A stretch of 64,000 bases of DNA from the NCBI GenBank assembly GCA_026874595.1, contig CM049306.1, forward strand, positions 28,387,519 to 28,451,518. Reading direction: 5' to 3'. The stretch is from Sipunculus nudus. Taxonomy: Eukaryota; Annelida; Sipuncula; Golfingiida; Sipunculidae. A model generated the notes under the pieces. The model saw only the letters and a list, made by a program, of their open reading frames with translations, was not told the DNA's origin and did not search any database. The position numbers and the translations under genes are program-made. This document shows positions 1-10,510 of the stretch, one piece after another; positions within the stretch are counted from its first letter, which is position 1, and the number at the start of each line of letters is the position of its first letter.

Positions 1-426
1 GATATAAAAGTCAATAATATTTTGCAGATTTAAAATAATGTGCAGAACATTTGTAAATATACTATCTTTGTCACCTTTGACCATAAAAACCCAGGCCAAG
101 ACTGCATTTTTAATAAAATATCATGGTTAGTTCTTGAGATTGAAGGAAATAGATTTTTCTTCAGTGATGGCCCTAATTTGTTTACAACTTAAATGCCCAA
201 GGTCGCCATGAGGACAACGGTACGAACACCATGCAAATCCCTTTTACCCTAGGTCAATTCAAAGGTACCTTAGGTTTGAAACTGGGCTCTACGATCATCT
301 TTTATATTCTTGTAATAATTTACGGTATCGCCTGAAAAACAAAGGTCCTCTATCAACAAAATGTTAATAATTTCAAAAGAAGTTTTTAATTGTCACATTT
401 TTTAATGTTGAGATATTTGTTTTGCA
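1..426. other. Intron sequence of gene A, 5' window edge
   Basis: No exon of the upstream part of gene A (ankyrin repeats, zinc site, pre-S1) was recognised here. The first acceptor-like site is at 426-427 and belongs to a duplicated decoy copy of the exon at 602. The missing 5' half of gene A must lie left of the window. Confidence 0.6.
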
Positions 427-660
427 GCTTGGTTCCATACTACGCTGCCCTATATCTTAACTCATCAGAATTTGTTTATCAGGATTTTTTAATGCTGAGA
501 TATTTGTTTTGCAGCTTGGTTCTATACTGAGCTGCTCTATATCTAAGTTCATTAGGATTTGTTTATCACAGTGTTTTAATGTTTAGATATTTATTTTGCA
601 GCTTGGTTCCATACTGCGCTGCCCGATATCCAAGTTCATCACCCACACAACCTCTCATTT
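341..660 (+). repeat. 87-bp tandem triplication covering an intron-exon junction
   Basis: The acceptor region plus the first part of the exon at 602 is present three times, with CAG acceptors ending at 427, 514 and 601. Copies 1 and 2 carry the exon start but run into stop codons (TAA about 30 nt into copy 1, TAG before copy 3). Confidence 0.85.
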
Positions 661-845
661 CTTCTTCCTCACCTTGCTGGCTGCGGCTACATTTAATTTT
701 GAAACTGTCGTGGGTAAAGACAAGCTTCACTCAACGTTCAACATCACCTGGCTGTTTGAAAATCATAACAGAATAAACAGTATACTAAGGCCCGGTCAAG
801 TGACCTTCACCGCTGTACAGTGGCTCATCATGTGCTGGGTCTTAG
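602..845 (+). CDS. Gene A exon: S1 and start of S2
   Basis: The acceptor is TTTTGCAG at 601 and the donor GTAAGA at 846. Phase 0 in, 1 nt left over. It encodes [12 protein letters not shown], then a hydrophobic segment (S1), a luminal stretch with an NIT sequon, and [10 protein letters not shown], the beginning of S2. It corresponds to gene B exon 36940-37189. Two broken copies of its beginning lie just upstream. Confidence 0.9.
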
Positions 846-3047
846 GTAAGACTGGTGCCACCGGTAAAAATCGCTCCTGATGGCATTTTTATGCCCCCGC
901 CACAAAGTGGCCGGGGCATATAGTTTTACCCATGTCCGTCCTTCCGTCATTCCGAAATCAAACAGTTGTACGGACTTTTTTTCGCAATGCCTGCGTTGAC
1001 CTACTTTTGACCGTTTCATAAAAAAAGTGCACATGTATGGACTTTTTTTCACAGTGCCTGCAGATATGGGCCTGATTTTTGGTGTGTAGGCAGATAATGA
1101 CCAGTTACAGATTGAGTTCTTGTTTTGTCCCAGTTGACCTACTTTTGACCATTTGACTGCAACATAGAAAGTTTCATGAAAAATAGAAATTTTCATAACA
1201 AATGCATATGTACTGACTTTTTTTCCTCAATGCATGCAGATACCACCCTGATTTTTATGTGTGGGCAGATAATGACAGTTACAGATCGAGTTCGCGTTTC
1301 GTCCCGGTTGACCTACTTTTGATTGTTTTACGGCTCCTTAACATAGAAAATTTCATGAAAGACAGAAAGTTTTATGGAAAATGCACATGTTTGGACTTTT
1401 TTCACAATGCCTGCATATACTGGCATGATTTTTAGTGTGTTGCTTGATAATGACCCGTTACAGATCGAGTTTGCATTTTGCCCTTGTTGACCTACTTTTG
1501 ACCATACGACACCTCCTGAACTTAAAAATTTTTCAAAATTTTACAAATGTTTCTAATTTGCCCCAGGCGGGGGCATTCGTGTCGTTCCGACACCTCTAGT
1601 CTTATCTGTCCCAATGTTGCTATTACTACTGACTTATGTACATTTCATTAAGGATTTGTAACGCCTTTTATATTTGATAATTTTTTCAGTTCCTCTTCGA
1701 CTCTTGGAGATTCAGCTATATGAGTGCAAGAATAAGTGACTGTATATTTTAAATTTTAAAATTCAGAAATTATCAGAGAGCATATATTGGGATATTACTT
1801 TGTTTAAAACTCATAGGCATGTGGTATGATGTGACACGTCTAGTGTATATTTATGTATGTAGCCTTATTAGTTTATTCTGGCCATATATAATATATGGAA
1901 AAAAAGATATCTCAGTAATGTCTTTAGCCCGGAATCGCAATTAGTTTTGCTCTCATCTTTCTGTTAACAGGGCTTTTGTGGATTGAGTGCAAACAGATCT
2001 ATTACTCAGGGGCGCGAGAGCACTTCCGGCAGTTTTACAACTACATGGACCTCTCTATTCTAGCTCTTTATATTAGTTCCTACACTCTCCGCTATGTGGC
2101 GCAGATGTTAGTGAGTCGGGCTGACAAGGCTTTCGGTGGAGGCTATGATCGCGCAAGAAAGGCACTTCAAAATAATGATACTTCTGCTTTGGAGAAACTT
2201 GAAAATGAATTCAACAGTGAACACAAATACTCGTATTTCATGATGGCGTGTGAGTATAATACAAGTTACCAAATGTTGAAGTTAACGTTGAACCAAATTC
2301 AGAGAATATTGAAATTATTGCGGAATAGGATTTGTAAATGTGGATTTCAATGACAGATTTCATTGAGATGCTTATAAAAAATAGATGCCATGTAAGACAA
2401 CGGAGAGCATGTAGTCATCCCCCGTGTCGTTTCTTAAATTATAATGTGTATATTACGTTTCTATTTGGTTTGTGTATACACGCTTGTTGTGCATTGTGTC
2501 AGTATGTCAGACGTTTCTGTATAATTTGGGTATAAACGTTTGTTATACATTTTTAAAGCTCGCTTTGAATGGGCCAATAACGACCCTCAGATCATATCAG
2601 AGATTCTTTTCGCGGTGGCTAACGTAATGAGCTTCGCCCGGACTACTTTCATCATGCCTGCTCACGAGCTGCTCGGTCCCCTGCAGATATCCTTGGGCCG
2701 TATGCTGGGAGACATCACTCGCTTTATTGTGCTCCTCGTCATTGTAAGTGGGACATCTTATGTTTTTATGACGTGACGAACTGCTGCATTTACTTGCAGG
2801 CACACAGAAACAAGTTCCAAAGAAAGAATTTCACTGTGTTTGATAGCGTGCAAATTAAATACAACAGACAAATCAATATGATTTACAATACGGTTTCAAA
2901 TTAAGTGGCTAAACAGATTTTAATGTTGTTCACTAGCTATCTTGATCAATCCCACTTTTCGAATCATGTGGTCATATTAATCAAGTGTTAATGATTATAT
3001 TATTTATATAAATTATTCTATCTATCTATCTATCTATCTATCTATCA

Positions 3048-3098
<51 letters not shown>

Positions 3099-4739
3099 CT
3101 TTTAAGGTACTTCTTGCTTTCATGGTGGGTCTGACTAACTTGTATTCGTACTACGGGTCTCATATTAATACTTATTCACACCTCCCGGCTTCGGAGCCAT
3201 TTAGAGGGTAAGTCGTCCATCTATTCACACCTTCCGTTAGGACATTTATGCTTGTTCCTTAACTAACATTTAGCCGCCATACACCTTGTGCATGGTTTAT
3301 GCAGTTTCATGTTTCACCAAACTCCCGGACAGTCCATATCCTTGGAGTTTTAGCACGATTATTGACTTTGGACTGTTGTTTAAGAAACGGGTAATGCAGG
3401 TTAAACATGCTGGTTTTCGTTCCTTTTTTTAATATCAGTTTTAACTCTATTAAATGAGTACAAAACTGCTTCTTGAAAGTATTAAGTTTTTACTGTCGTG
3501 TCAGTTTGGCATATGCAAATTATATATAGAGGAGCAATTTCCCTTTTTATGGGAGCGATTTTATTTAAATAAATGTCATATTTATTATACTGTCGTCCGG
3601 CTATTCCGAGCAAGTTATAACCTATTTTGTTATAAAATATTCTTATAAGCCAAGATGTCTTTTTGGCCTCATAATATTTTACTGACATATAAATAACTGC
3701 TTAGCTTTACATATCCTTAATGATAGTGTATTATTATATTTTAGCCTCCCGGAGACGGTGCACACTTTATTTTTCTCCATATTTGGTTTGATTTCTTTGG
3801 ATAAACTGAGAATTGATAACCCTCACGAAAAGGAACTCAAACAGAAAAGTAAGTTTCCGTTTAGCGTAATTTCTATAGCTACGTACACAGTCTTTGATGT
3901 CACAAAGTATTTGGTTCTAACAGAATGGTCCTTAGATTTCTTTCAAGAACAAGAATACGTAATTTCAATAATTATTTATTTTATACGCAAAGGTCATTAA
4001 ATTGTTTTGGGAACATTTCCATACATCAGTCTCATTAATTCATTATTATTTTTTTCAGTGTTCAAATCACTTTGAATGTGGATAGCAAAGGTGGGCAGCA
4101 GGAATAAATGGACGCCAAAGGAATTCCGCGATATTATTTTATAAGATATACTGGATTTATATCTGGATCTCAGTCTTTCTTTTTCAGTGTCCAACCGGAC
4201 AGAGACCTATATGGTATTCATCCTTCATATGCACTATATTTGACTGTTTAACTTGTTCAGGTTTGCACAATCATGTGTTCGGTTTACGTTATTTTCAGGT
4301 CCTTCATCTGATTGGATAACATTGTCAGCTTCTACATCTGAATGGTTACCTTTTTCAGCTTCTACTTCTGATTGGTTACCTTTTTCAGGTTTTAAACTAG
4401 AATGGTTAAATTTGTTTCAGGTTACTTGGTATTACCTGACTCCAGCACGTACATGGTGGATCGTGTTGGTCTGTTGATGTTTGCTCTTTATCAAGTGGTC
4501 GTCAGTATTGTGTTAGTTAACATCCTTATCGCCATGATGAGCCATTCATTTGAGGCAATTCAGGTACAATTATGATGTAAAAACTGCGCCATAGTAAATG
4601 ACATTATGAAGAATATAAGTATAAGAATATAAGCTTACATAAGTAGGCCTTTGAGTATAAGGGGAAACTGATATGCAGGATTTTGACGAGGACTTTAGAG
4701 ATACATTTGGTAAATTAATATTTAATGTGATTGCATCTC

Positions 4740-4786
<47 letters not shown>

Positions 4787-4889
4787 AAAAGCAGTTCCTG
4801 TGTAAAAATATAAAATGTAAATGGTATCCAGCAAGGTTTTCTAGAATAATTTAAACCAGTTCAGTAAATGGCTGTGTGTGTGCGTGTTT

Positions 4890-4935
<46 letters not shown>

Positions 4936-7527
4936 TATTGATTGGTGTTATGATAATATAAAATCAAGTGAACAGATATTCACTTTGAATAATAAACGGT
5001 CTATCTAGACGAAATCAAATGATGCATTTTTAACGTTCAGGGTGATAATGACGTGGAGTGGAAGTTTGCTCGGACAAAGTTGTGGATGAATTACATAGAG
5101 GAGGGGGGAACTTTACCAGTGCCTTTTAACGTAGTGCCCACACCAAAGACAGTCAAATATGCAATGAAATACCTCAGAAACCTGTGCAAAGTCGATGATG
5201 AACCCGTGCAGTACGACTTTACGGTAAACTCAATTGTTATCTGTTATCTGAGTAAGAACCATTTATCAACACTTTAAAAAAATAATGTATCAATAATGAC
5301 AGTAATAATATTGATAAAAGTAATACTTACTTTATTAAAAATGATAAAGAAAGGTTGCCGTACTGTGATAATATATGAGCAATATACTATATAAGGGGGA
5401 GATACGAAATATGTAGATGATGCTGCCCTCTCGAGTACGAATGGTAAGCAAATCTACAGAAACACTCCAATCGCCCATTGTTTAAGTGAAGAATGCTTTC
5501 ACATAAAATCAGTTGAAAAAAGAGTGAAGACAGGAACATCGGATTACAGAGTTTATAGATGACTCAAATGCAATAAGTTTATTTTAGTAATGACACGTTT
5601 GCCCTGCTTGTATGAATTAGACATTATCTATTCCATTCTCTGCCCTCTAGCGTCGACGTCAGAACATACTCCTCCCGGATGCGACAGCAATCCCGCTGAT
5701 GAAACACCAGACCACTTTCTCGGACATTGTACAGCGTCTGGTCAGACGATATCTGTTTAAGATGGAGCGTGACAGAATGGACCTAGACGGTAACTGGCAG
5801 TTTCTTAACATTTCTTATATAAAAAAATGTGGGTGTCTCAAGCTGGGCTTTTCTAATGAAACTTCTCTATTAAAAAAGAACTGCGTGTTTTTCTTTGTCT
5901 TTTTCAATTATTATACGAAAAGACACAATGTTATCATTTTTAATGTACTTTATTGACTCCAGATAATTATCTTAACGTTTACAGTTAGTACAAGGATAAT
6001 GGGATCAATACTTGGTAATAAGGGCAATTACGAATATGGTTTCGGTACATTTTATCCTCAAATACCTACACATAAATAGGACTGGAGCTTTGGATCAGGA
6101 AATCCATGTACTGCTGTCTAATGTTGAATTATTCATATCAAGAATAGAGTTGTCGTTAGTAATATCATCTTCTCTTGTTAAACACCAGCGATCTCTAATG
6201 TACGGTCAGAGGAATACCTGGAAGAGGAGCCAGCGGAGGCCGACCTGCCGTCACCACGTGGGTCTGTCCAAGAGAAGGCACGCTCACCAAAACATGTCTT
6301 CATAAGTGAGTATACTTACCTATAAAACGTGGTCCCATACACCAACTGGCACCTATATTCCGTTATAGAAATATTCATCTCTGTCGATATGAAACGTTGT
6401 GTTACAGAGACTAATTCAGGTCCCTTGGCTGGAAAGTATACGCAAATATGCTTTGTAAAAGATTTGAGTAAATCAATAGACTTTCCAAGTCACTAAGAAA
6501 TCGACTGCCACTAAATGTTTAGGTTCATAATATTGACAGGGAACTCGATATAAGTAAAGATAGAGAAAATATGATGTTTGGTTTCTCCTGACAAATCCGG
6601 CACCGCTGAATAATTGGACCAAAAAAAAAAAAAAAACAGCAGACGACCATCACGCGCAGTGCGTATGTTCTTTAAAAAGGTATATGCTTATTAATAAGAA
6701 AACAATCTTATGCTTAAAATCAAGGTCAAGGAGACTGACTTCATGCATAAGATCCGACTTATGATATATTTCATTGTTTTAAAGGTAACAATGATAACAG
6801 TAAGCGCGGTTGCTTCACACGAATGTGTCTAAACGTATAAGATTCTAAATTGTGAATAAAATGATTTATCCTATTGACACAGACGTAACGGAATATATAT
6901 GTTCCAAGAACAAGGTTAATACTGTTTGTTTGACCTCACACAAATGAGTCCCGGCCCCCAACAAGGAAATGTTTAAAAGAAGATGTGATTGTTGACTACA
7001 TATGTGCAAAAGTATATACTAATGAAATTTAGTTTAGAACATAACATCTGTCTAAGCCAAGGACTTTGCCATCACAATTCCACGTGTCTTCCTCAGATTT
7101 GCCACCCGAAGCCGACATGCCGGACGATGTAGGTTTCACGCGGCAACCATCGCGCAGACTCATTAGGCGGAGCACCAAGAAACGAGGGCCAATAGGTGGA
7201 ACTATCATGCGCCCATCTGATCCCACACTTGAAGCGATCCAGAGAGGTCAAAGAATGCTCGACGCTCGTCTGCAGGAATTACAGACAGTTAACACGGGGG
7301 AGGGTGAAGTCCGACAAAACGTGACTTACATAAAGCAGGTATTAATAAAACAAAACCAGGCCACGGATCAGATTCTGGACGCCCTGGCAAACATGAAGAA
7401 CGAGATCAGTAAAACGGAAGTCCTCCGTACCCATCAGACGATCACAACAAGTCAGACGAAAACGAGGCTCAAACCGCCAAAAAGAGGTTCCAAGAAGGGC
7501 AGGCCCGGCGACGAAGCGCATGTATAA
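602..7527 (+). CDS. Gene A: TRPC-type cation channel (TRPC4/5 or TRP-gamma-like), 3' part, 10 exons
   Basis: This is the transmembrane and C-terminal part of a TRPC channel, a tetrameric non-selective cation channel of the plasma membrane. I join exons 602-845, 1971-2249, 2559-2743, 3107-3207, 3745-3848, 4421-4563, 5041-5223, 5651-5789, 6189-6305 and 7097-7527. All junctions are GT-AG and in phase, giving 641 codons and a TAA stop. Visible landmarks are S1, the S2-S3 block [11 protein letters not shown], the S4-S5 motif [11 protein letters not shown], the pore helix LFFSIFGL, the S6 end NILIAMM, the TRP box EWKFAR (partial residues 358-363) followed by TLPVPFN, and a CIRB-like segment [14 protein letters not shown]. 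The last exon has an Arg/Lys patch ([12 protein letters not shown]) and a heptad-like coiled coil (about residues 544-604). The N-terminal ankyrin half is outside the window. Gene B downstream is its paralogue. The family assignment is very safe; the subfamily is inference. Confidence 0.93.
880..1606. mobile_element. Internally repeated dispersed element, copy 1 (pearl / Helitron-like?)
   Basis: Edges have GCCCCCGCCAC with a hairpin partner GTGGCCGGGGC at the left and GGCGGGGGCATTCGTGTCG at the right. Between them about four units of roughly 177 bp (first spacing shorter) contain TTGACCTACTTTTGAC and CAGATCGAGTT. The reverse complement of the right end is found at 19262. No transposase is visible. 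Resemblance to bivalve pearl elements is inference. It lies in an intron of gene A. Confidence 0.75.
1971..2249 (+). CDS. Gene A exon: S2 end, S3 and extracellular S3-S4 insert
   Basis: Acceptor TTAACAG at 1970, donor GTGAGT at 2250, phase 1 on both sides. It encodes [14 protein letters not shown], an S3 helix ([15 protein letters not shown]) and a long charged stretch with an NDT sequon (NNDTS). It is homologous to gene B exon 37676-37966 and 12 nt shorter. Confidence 0.92.
2559..2743 (+). CDS. Gene A exon: S4, S4-S5 linker, start of S5
   Basis: 185 nt, acceptor TTTTTAAAG, donor GTAAGT at 2744. It encodes [16 protein letters not shown] (S4) and the highly conserved [11 protein letters not shown] followed by the S5 beginning. 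Same length and phase as gene B exon 44402-44586. Confidence 0.93.
3018..3096. repeat. (TCTA)n plus (TA)n next to a splice acceptor
   Basis: A tetranucleotide run is followed by an almost uninterrupted TA run that ends about 10 nt before the acceptor of the exon at 3107. The only pyrimidine tract left is a short TTTCTTTT. Confidence 0.9.
3107..3207 (+). CDS. Gene A exon: end of S5 and pore turret
   Basis: 101 nt, donor GTAAGT at 3208, 2 nt left over. It encodes [17 protein letters not shown] and a turret without cysteine. Same length and phase as gene B exon 44839-44939. Confidence 0.9.
3745..3848 (+). CDS. Gene A exon: pore helix and selectivity filter
   Basis: 104 nt, acceptor ATTTTAG, donor GTAAGT at 3849. 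It encodes [18 protein letters not shown]. Most TRPC channels have LFW where this has LFF. Same length and phase as gene B exon 48262-48365. Confidence 0.9.
4289..4420 (+). promoter_or_regulatory. Serial 3' splice-site array (five CAG acceptors)
   Basis: Tandem units of 30, 30, 30 and 32 nt, each ending in a pyrimidine tract plus CAG (ends at 4298, 4328, 4358, 4388, 4420). Only the last one gives the conserved S6 reading frame. The upstream four enter a frame that stops at 4475-4477. Confidence 0.7.
4421..4563 (+). CDS. Gene A exon: S6
   Basis: 143 nt, acceptor TTTGTTTCAG, donor GTACAA at 4564. It encodes [11 protein letters not shown], then S6 with [20 protein letters not shown] and SHSFEAIQ. 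Same length and phase as gene B exon 53143-53285. Confidence 0.93.
4742..4931. repeat. Two (GA)n tracts
   Basis: Uninterrupted GA runs at 4742-4784 and 4891-4931, in the intron between the S6 exon and the TRP-box exon. Confidence 0.95.
5041..5223 (+). CDS. Gene A exon: TRP box
   Basis: 183 nt, 61 codons, phase 0. It encodes [13 protein letters not shown] and [11 protein letters not shown], the TRP helix and the proline-rich TRP box 2. By eye about three quarters identical to gene B exon 53521-53703. Confidence 0.96.
5651..5789 (+). CDS. Gene A exon: CIRB-like segment
   Basis: 139 nt, acceptor GCCCTCTAG, donor GTAACT at 5790. It encodes [18 protein letters not shown], corresponding to the calmodulin/IP3-receptor binding segment of TRPC channels. 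The 17 nt across the acceptor are identical to gene B at 54412-54428. Confidence 0.9.
6189..6305 (+). CDS. Gene A exon: acidic linker
   Basis: Acceptor ACACCAG, donor GTGAGT at 6306. In the joined frame it encodes [18 protein letters not shown] and a Ser/Lys-rich end. Gene B exon 59475-59552 has IRSEEGEFVEDE in the same place. The longer open frame that overlaps here in another frame is not the coding one. Confidence 0.8.
   Translation, partial: RSLMYGQRNTWKRSQRRPTCRHHVGLSKRRHAHQNMSS
7097..7527 (+). CDS. Gene A last exon: basic patch and coiled coil
   Basis: Acceptor TCTTCCTCAG at 7096, stop TAA at 7525. It encodes [13 protein letters not shown], then an amphipathic stretch [11 protein letters not shown] continuing to about residue 604, and a Lys/Arg-rich end. 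It is homologous to the last exon of gene B. An ATG at 7066 upstream of the acceptor is not needed for this model. Confidence 0.88.
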
Positions 7528-7547
7528 CAGGAAAACGAGGAAACAAT

Positions 7548-7553
7548 AATAAA
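7548..7553 (+). terminator. Poly(A) signal of gene A
   Basis: AATAAA 20 nt after the stop codon, followed by a T-rich stretch. It marks a probable 3' end of gene A close to 7570. Confidence 0.7.
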
Positions 7554-7569
7554 AAGTTTTATTATTCAA

Positions 7570-9700
7570 GGGAGCGCTTATTTTTTAATAGATTATCAGT
7601 GTTGTTTGCTCTTGGTAAAGCCGCACGCCTTACTGAATTTAGCCATAAATGGCACTAGTCGTGACAATTATTGGATATTCTACCATTAAATAATATGTGA
7701 CGTGAATAACATGGAAATGCCATTTATTATACATAAACGGAGTGCATGGCGAAATTATACACCTCTTTCTCCAGACTGAATATATATACGTGCTGAGGTG
7801 CGATTTCTAATTTTGTAATGGAGTCCTACCTTGGAAAACCCCCTCAGGTTCCATGAAACGTGCCTTTCACTCACTTCAAACTGATTCTGGTCAAATGCCG
7901 TGAACACGCATGTTCATTTCGTATAATGTGCAAACAATTTTCCCTTGTGTACGTTTGTTTGTTATACATCTTTTACTTGCTAAATGATAAGAGACTATTA
8001 ATTTATTCCACAGGTCTATATTATTCTTTTATAATTGTGCAATAGTATTTGTTAGAGATCTGATTTTTACCTAAATAACAGACAAATGAGCAGTAGATAT
8101 GACCATTGCCCGTCTTTCTTTTGTTCTTATCGCAAAATTTATCAATTAAACAAACTTTGGCTATTAAAAGAAAATCAGCTATCTATTTTTAACTTGAACT
8201 CTCGTGATAAATCCTATTTATTCCAGATCCATGGAGACACCATCAACTTAAGATAAGATGCTCTTGTGGTAAAAATACCATCTATAGTTTATTCCAAACA
8301 TCCGGGTATAACTTTTCAATAATTTTAATAATTAAAAACCACATAAACAGTTGCCAGTCTTGTTTTTTTTTATAAGTAAGCGCACGTGTTGCTAATTTTA
8401 ACCCCAGTGTATTTTTACTTATCGAACAGTATGTTCTTTAGCTTTCCCCGAGAAATTGATTTCATCCAAGTCATTTTCTGTTCGCATGTATAAATTACGA
8501 AAATATTTGAAAATAAAATATATTTCTTTGTCAGTTAATTGACAAAGTTAAATCACCCGCCCTTCGGATATATTCAGAATATCAGGCAAAGATCGGCCAG
8601 TTTTCTATGAGCAGCTGGTAAAAAAAAAATAAAATAAAGATTCCTTTACTTGCCTTATTTTATGCAATTTATACCTTCCGTGATAGCTGCACTGCCCTAA
8701 TGTCCTGCAGGTTGATTGGTACTATATAAAAGAATAAAAAGTATAATTTATTTATATAAATATCTTTTTATAGTTTTATATATTTATCATTTTTTAATAT
8801 TATTAACGTTGTTGCTAAAATATTTTTTTCCTAGCTCATTAATACATGTATTGGCTGAGTCAATGTTAAAAAAAAAGGAACAATAAGGGCTCCTGAAAAT
8901 GTTATTTTCATTTATCAGATATGGTTTGATGTAGTCTGTTTACCGATTCTATATCATTACTCTATTAATATGGCTCATGGTTCATTACAATTATTCTGTT
9001 AATTCCATGATTGTTGTGGCAAAATATTATTAAGCAGCAGAAAAAAAAAACGTTTTCACTACATTAATGAAATCAATGTTAAAGAATTAAGTGACACAAA
9101 GGACATGACGCTCAGCTGCTGAGAGCAGCGACATATGACACTTTGGCCTACCTTCACCCGAGAACTTACTGAGAGGTAATACAGCATAGATAAGTTAATG
9201 ACAATAATAGAGATCACTGGTGTGCTGGAGGATATTTTATGAAAGATTATTAGGATTTTTTTTTCATGTCTTATGATGAAATGGACAATCGGACAAAATC
9301 TCTCAAAACTACCGATTAAAAAGAGTAGGCGAAAACGGATCTGACATGAGGTATTTTGAAAATCATTTAAATTGGGTTATTGGGGAAGGCAGTACATGCT
9401 GATTGAGCACCACACCAAATTGCAGGATTATTCAGGTATACATTAAGGGGCACTGTATAATTGTTTGAATATTAAAATAAAAAAGGCCCAGCGGTAAAGG
9501 TAAAATTTAAGCTGAAACATTTACGGATAAATTCAACCAGTCTGTCCTGGGTGACATGGCAGTGCTTTCCATTTGAGAATATTTTTGACTGAAGCTTTAT
9601 TCAAATGACACGTTTGTCGAACTGAAAATATGACAAAGCAGGTGATTGTCAGCCTGAAAAAAAAAACATGAGTTTTTAATTAATTTTGAAGACGGTAATT
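7570..9700. other. Intergenic, no gene recognised
   Basis: AT-rich single-copy-looking sequence downstream of gene A. I found no exon-like open frame with splice signals, RNA gene or mobile element that I can support. Confidence 0.5.
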
Positions 9701-9710
9701 AAGACTTGTA

Positions 9711-9925
9711 TCTGCTGCATACATTACTGTCACAAGTGCTTCATAATATCTGCTGCATATAGTCCTGTCACAAGTGCTTCATAATATCTGCTGCATACAG
9801 AACTGTCACAAGTGCTTCATAATATCTGCTGCAGACAGTCCTGTCACAAGTGTTTTATTATATCTATTGCATTTAGAACTGCCAAAAGTGCTTCATTATA
9901 TCTGTCAGCCTATACTGTCACCATT
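9711..9925. repeat. 38-bp minisatellite
   Basis: About five tandem units of 38 bp containing AGTGCTTCATAATATCTGC and CTGTCAC, increasingly degenerate toward the right end. Confidence 0.85.
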
Positions 9926-10079
9926 TCTGAGAAGCCGTACCATTCCTATAAAACTTGCCAATTAAAAGAAATATATGATCTAAAGTTAAGTAATAGTTTG
10001 ACATCCTTGAACAACTGACTTCTATTTTGCTAAAAATTATGTGTAAGCCCGTTGCTCTGATGTATAAGTCAACCTACCC

Positions 10080-10510
10080 ATACTGTCCCCCGACCTCGCC
10101 GGAGGTGCCGTCGGCGGGGGACATGGAAATGGTGAGCGTCCGTCCGTCTGTCCCTCCGTCCGTCACAGATATGTTAACGGAATATATCGAAATGAATTTG
10201 AGGTACAGTCACCAAACTTATAGAGGGCTAGGTCAATTTCGAAGATGGATGACCTAGAAGGATTGGTCACAACGGCGATAACGATAAAATGTTAACGTAT
10301 TTACTCGAAAAGAATTTGAGGTACAGTCATAAAACCTGCAGCATTGCAGCACATCATTAAGAGCTAGGTCAAGTTCGAAAATGGATAACCTTTATATACT
10401 TTTCAAGGTCACACAGGTAATCTTTGTGGGTGACATTGACCTGGCTCAGGTTTCATACAGGTTTTCACAACTTTTTCCAGCATATCCACAACAGGCGGGG
10501 TACATATAGA
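10080..10510. repeat. Dispersed repeat with hairpin end and GTCC tract
   Basis: It begins with GTCCCCCGACC and an inverted partner GGCGGGGGAC, followed by a CCGTCCGTCTGTCCC tract and two related units (ATATGTTAACGGAATATA-type and AATTTGAGGTACAGTCA). It ends near CAGGCGGGGTACAT. A related end, GGCGGGGGATA, is near 12945. No coding capacity seen. Confidence 0.55.

Noticed and set aside
828-1196. Minus-strand open frame of 122 codons
   Set aside because: Falls inside the 177-bp-unit dispersed element; no domain recognised.
6012-6305. Open frame of 97 codons overlapping the gene A linker exon
   Set aside because: Its frame differs from the one fixed by the exon phases on both sides; the joined frame encodes the acidic sequence conserved in gene B.
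6640-6680. Possible extra gene A exon matching gene B exon 60982-61092
   Set aside because: The AG there follows a poly(A) run rather than pyrimidines and the translation does not resemble the gene B exon.
7066-7096. ATG upstream of the last exon of gene A as a separate gene start
   Set aside because: The TCTTCCTCAG acceptor at 7096 and homology with gene B's last exon make it the end of the channel gene; the bases before 7097 are intron.
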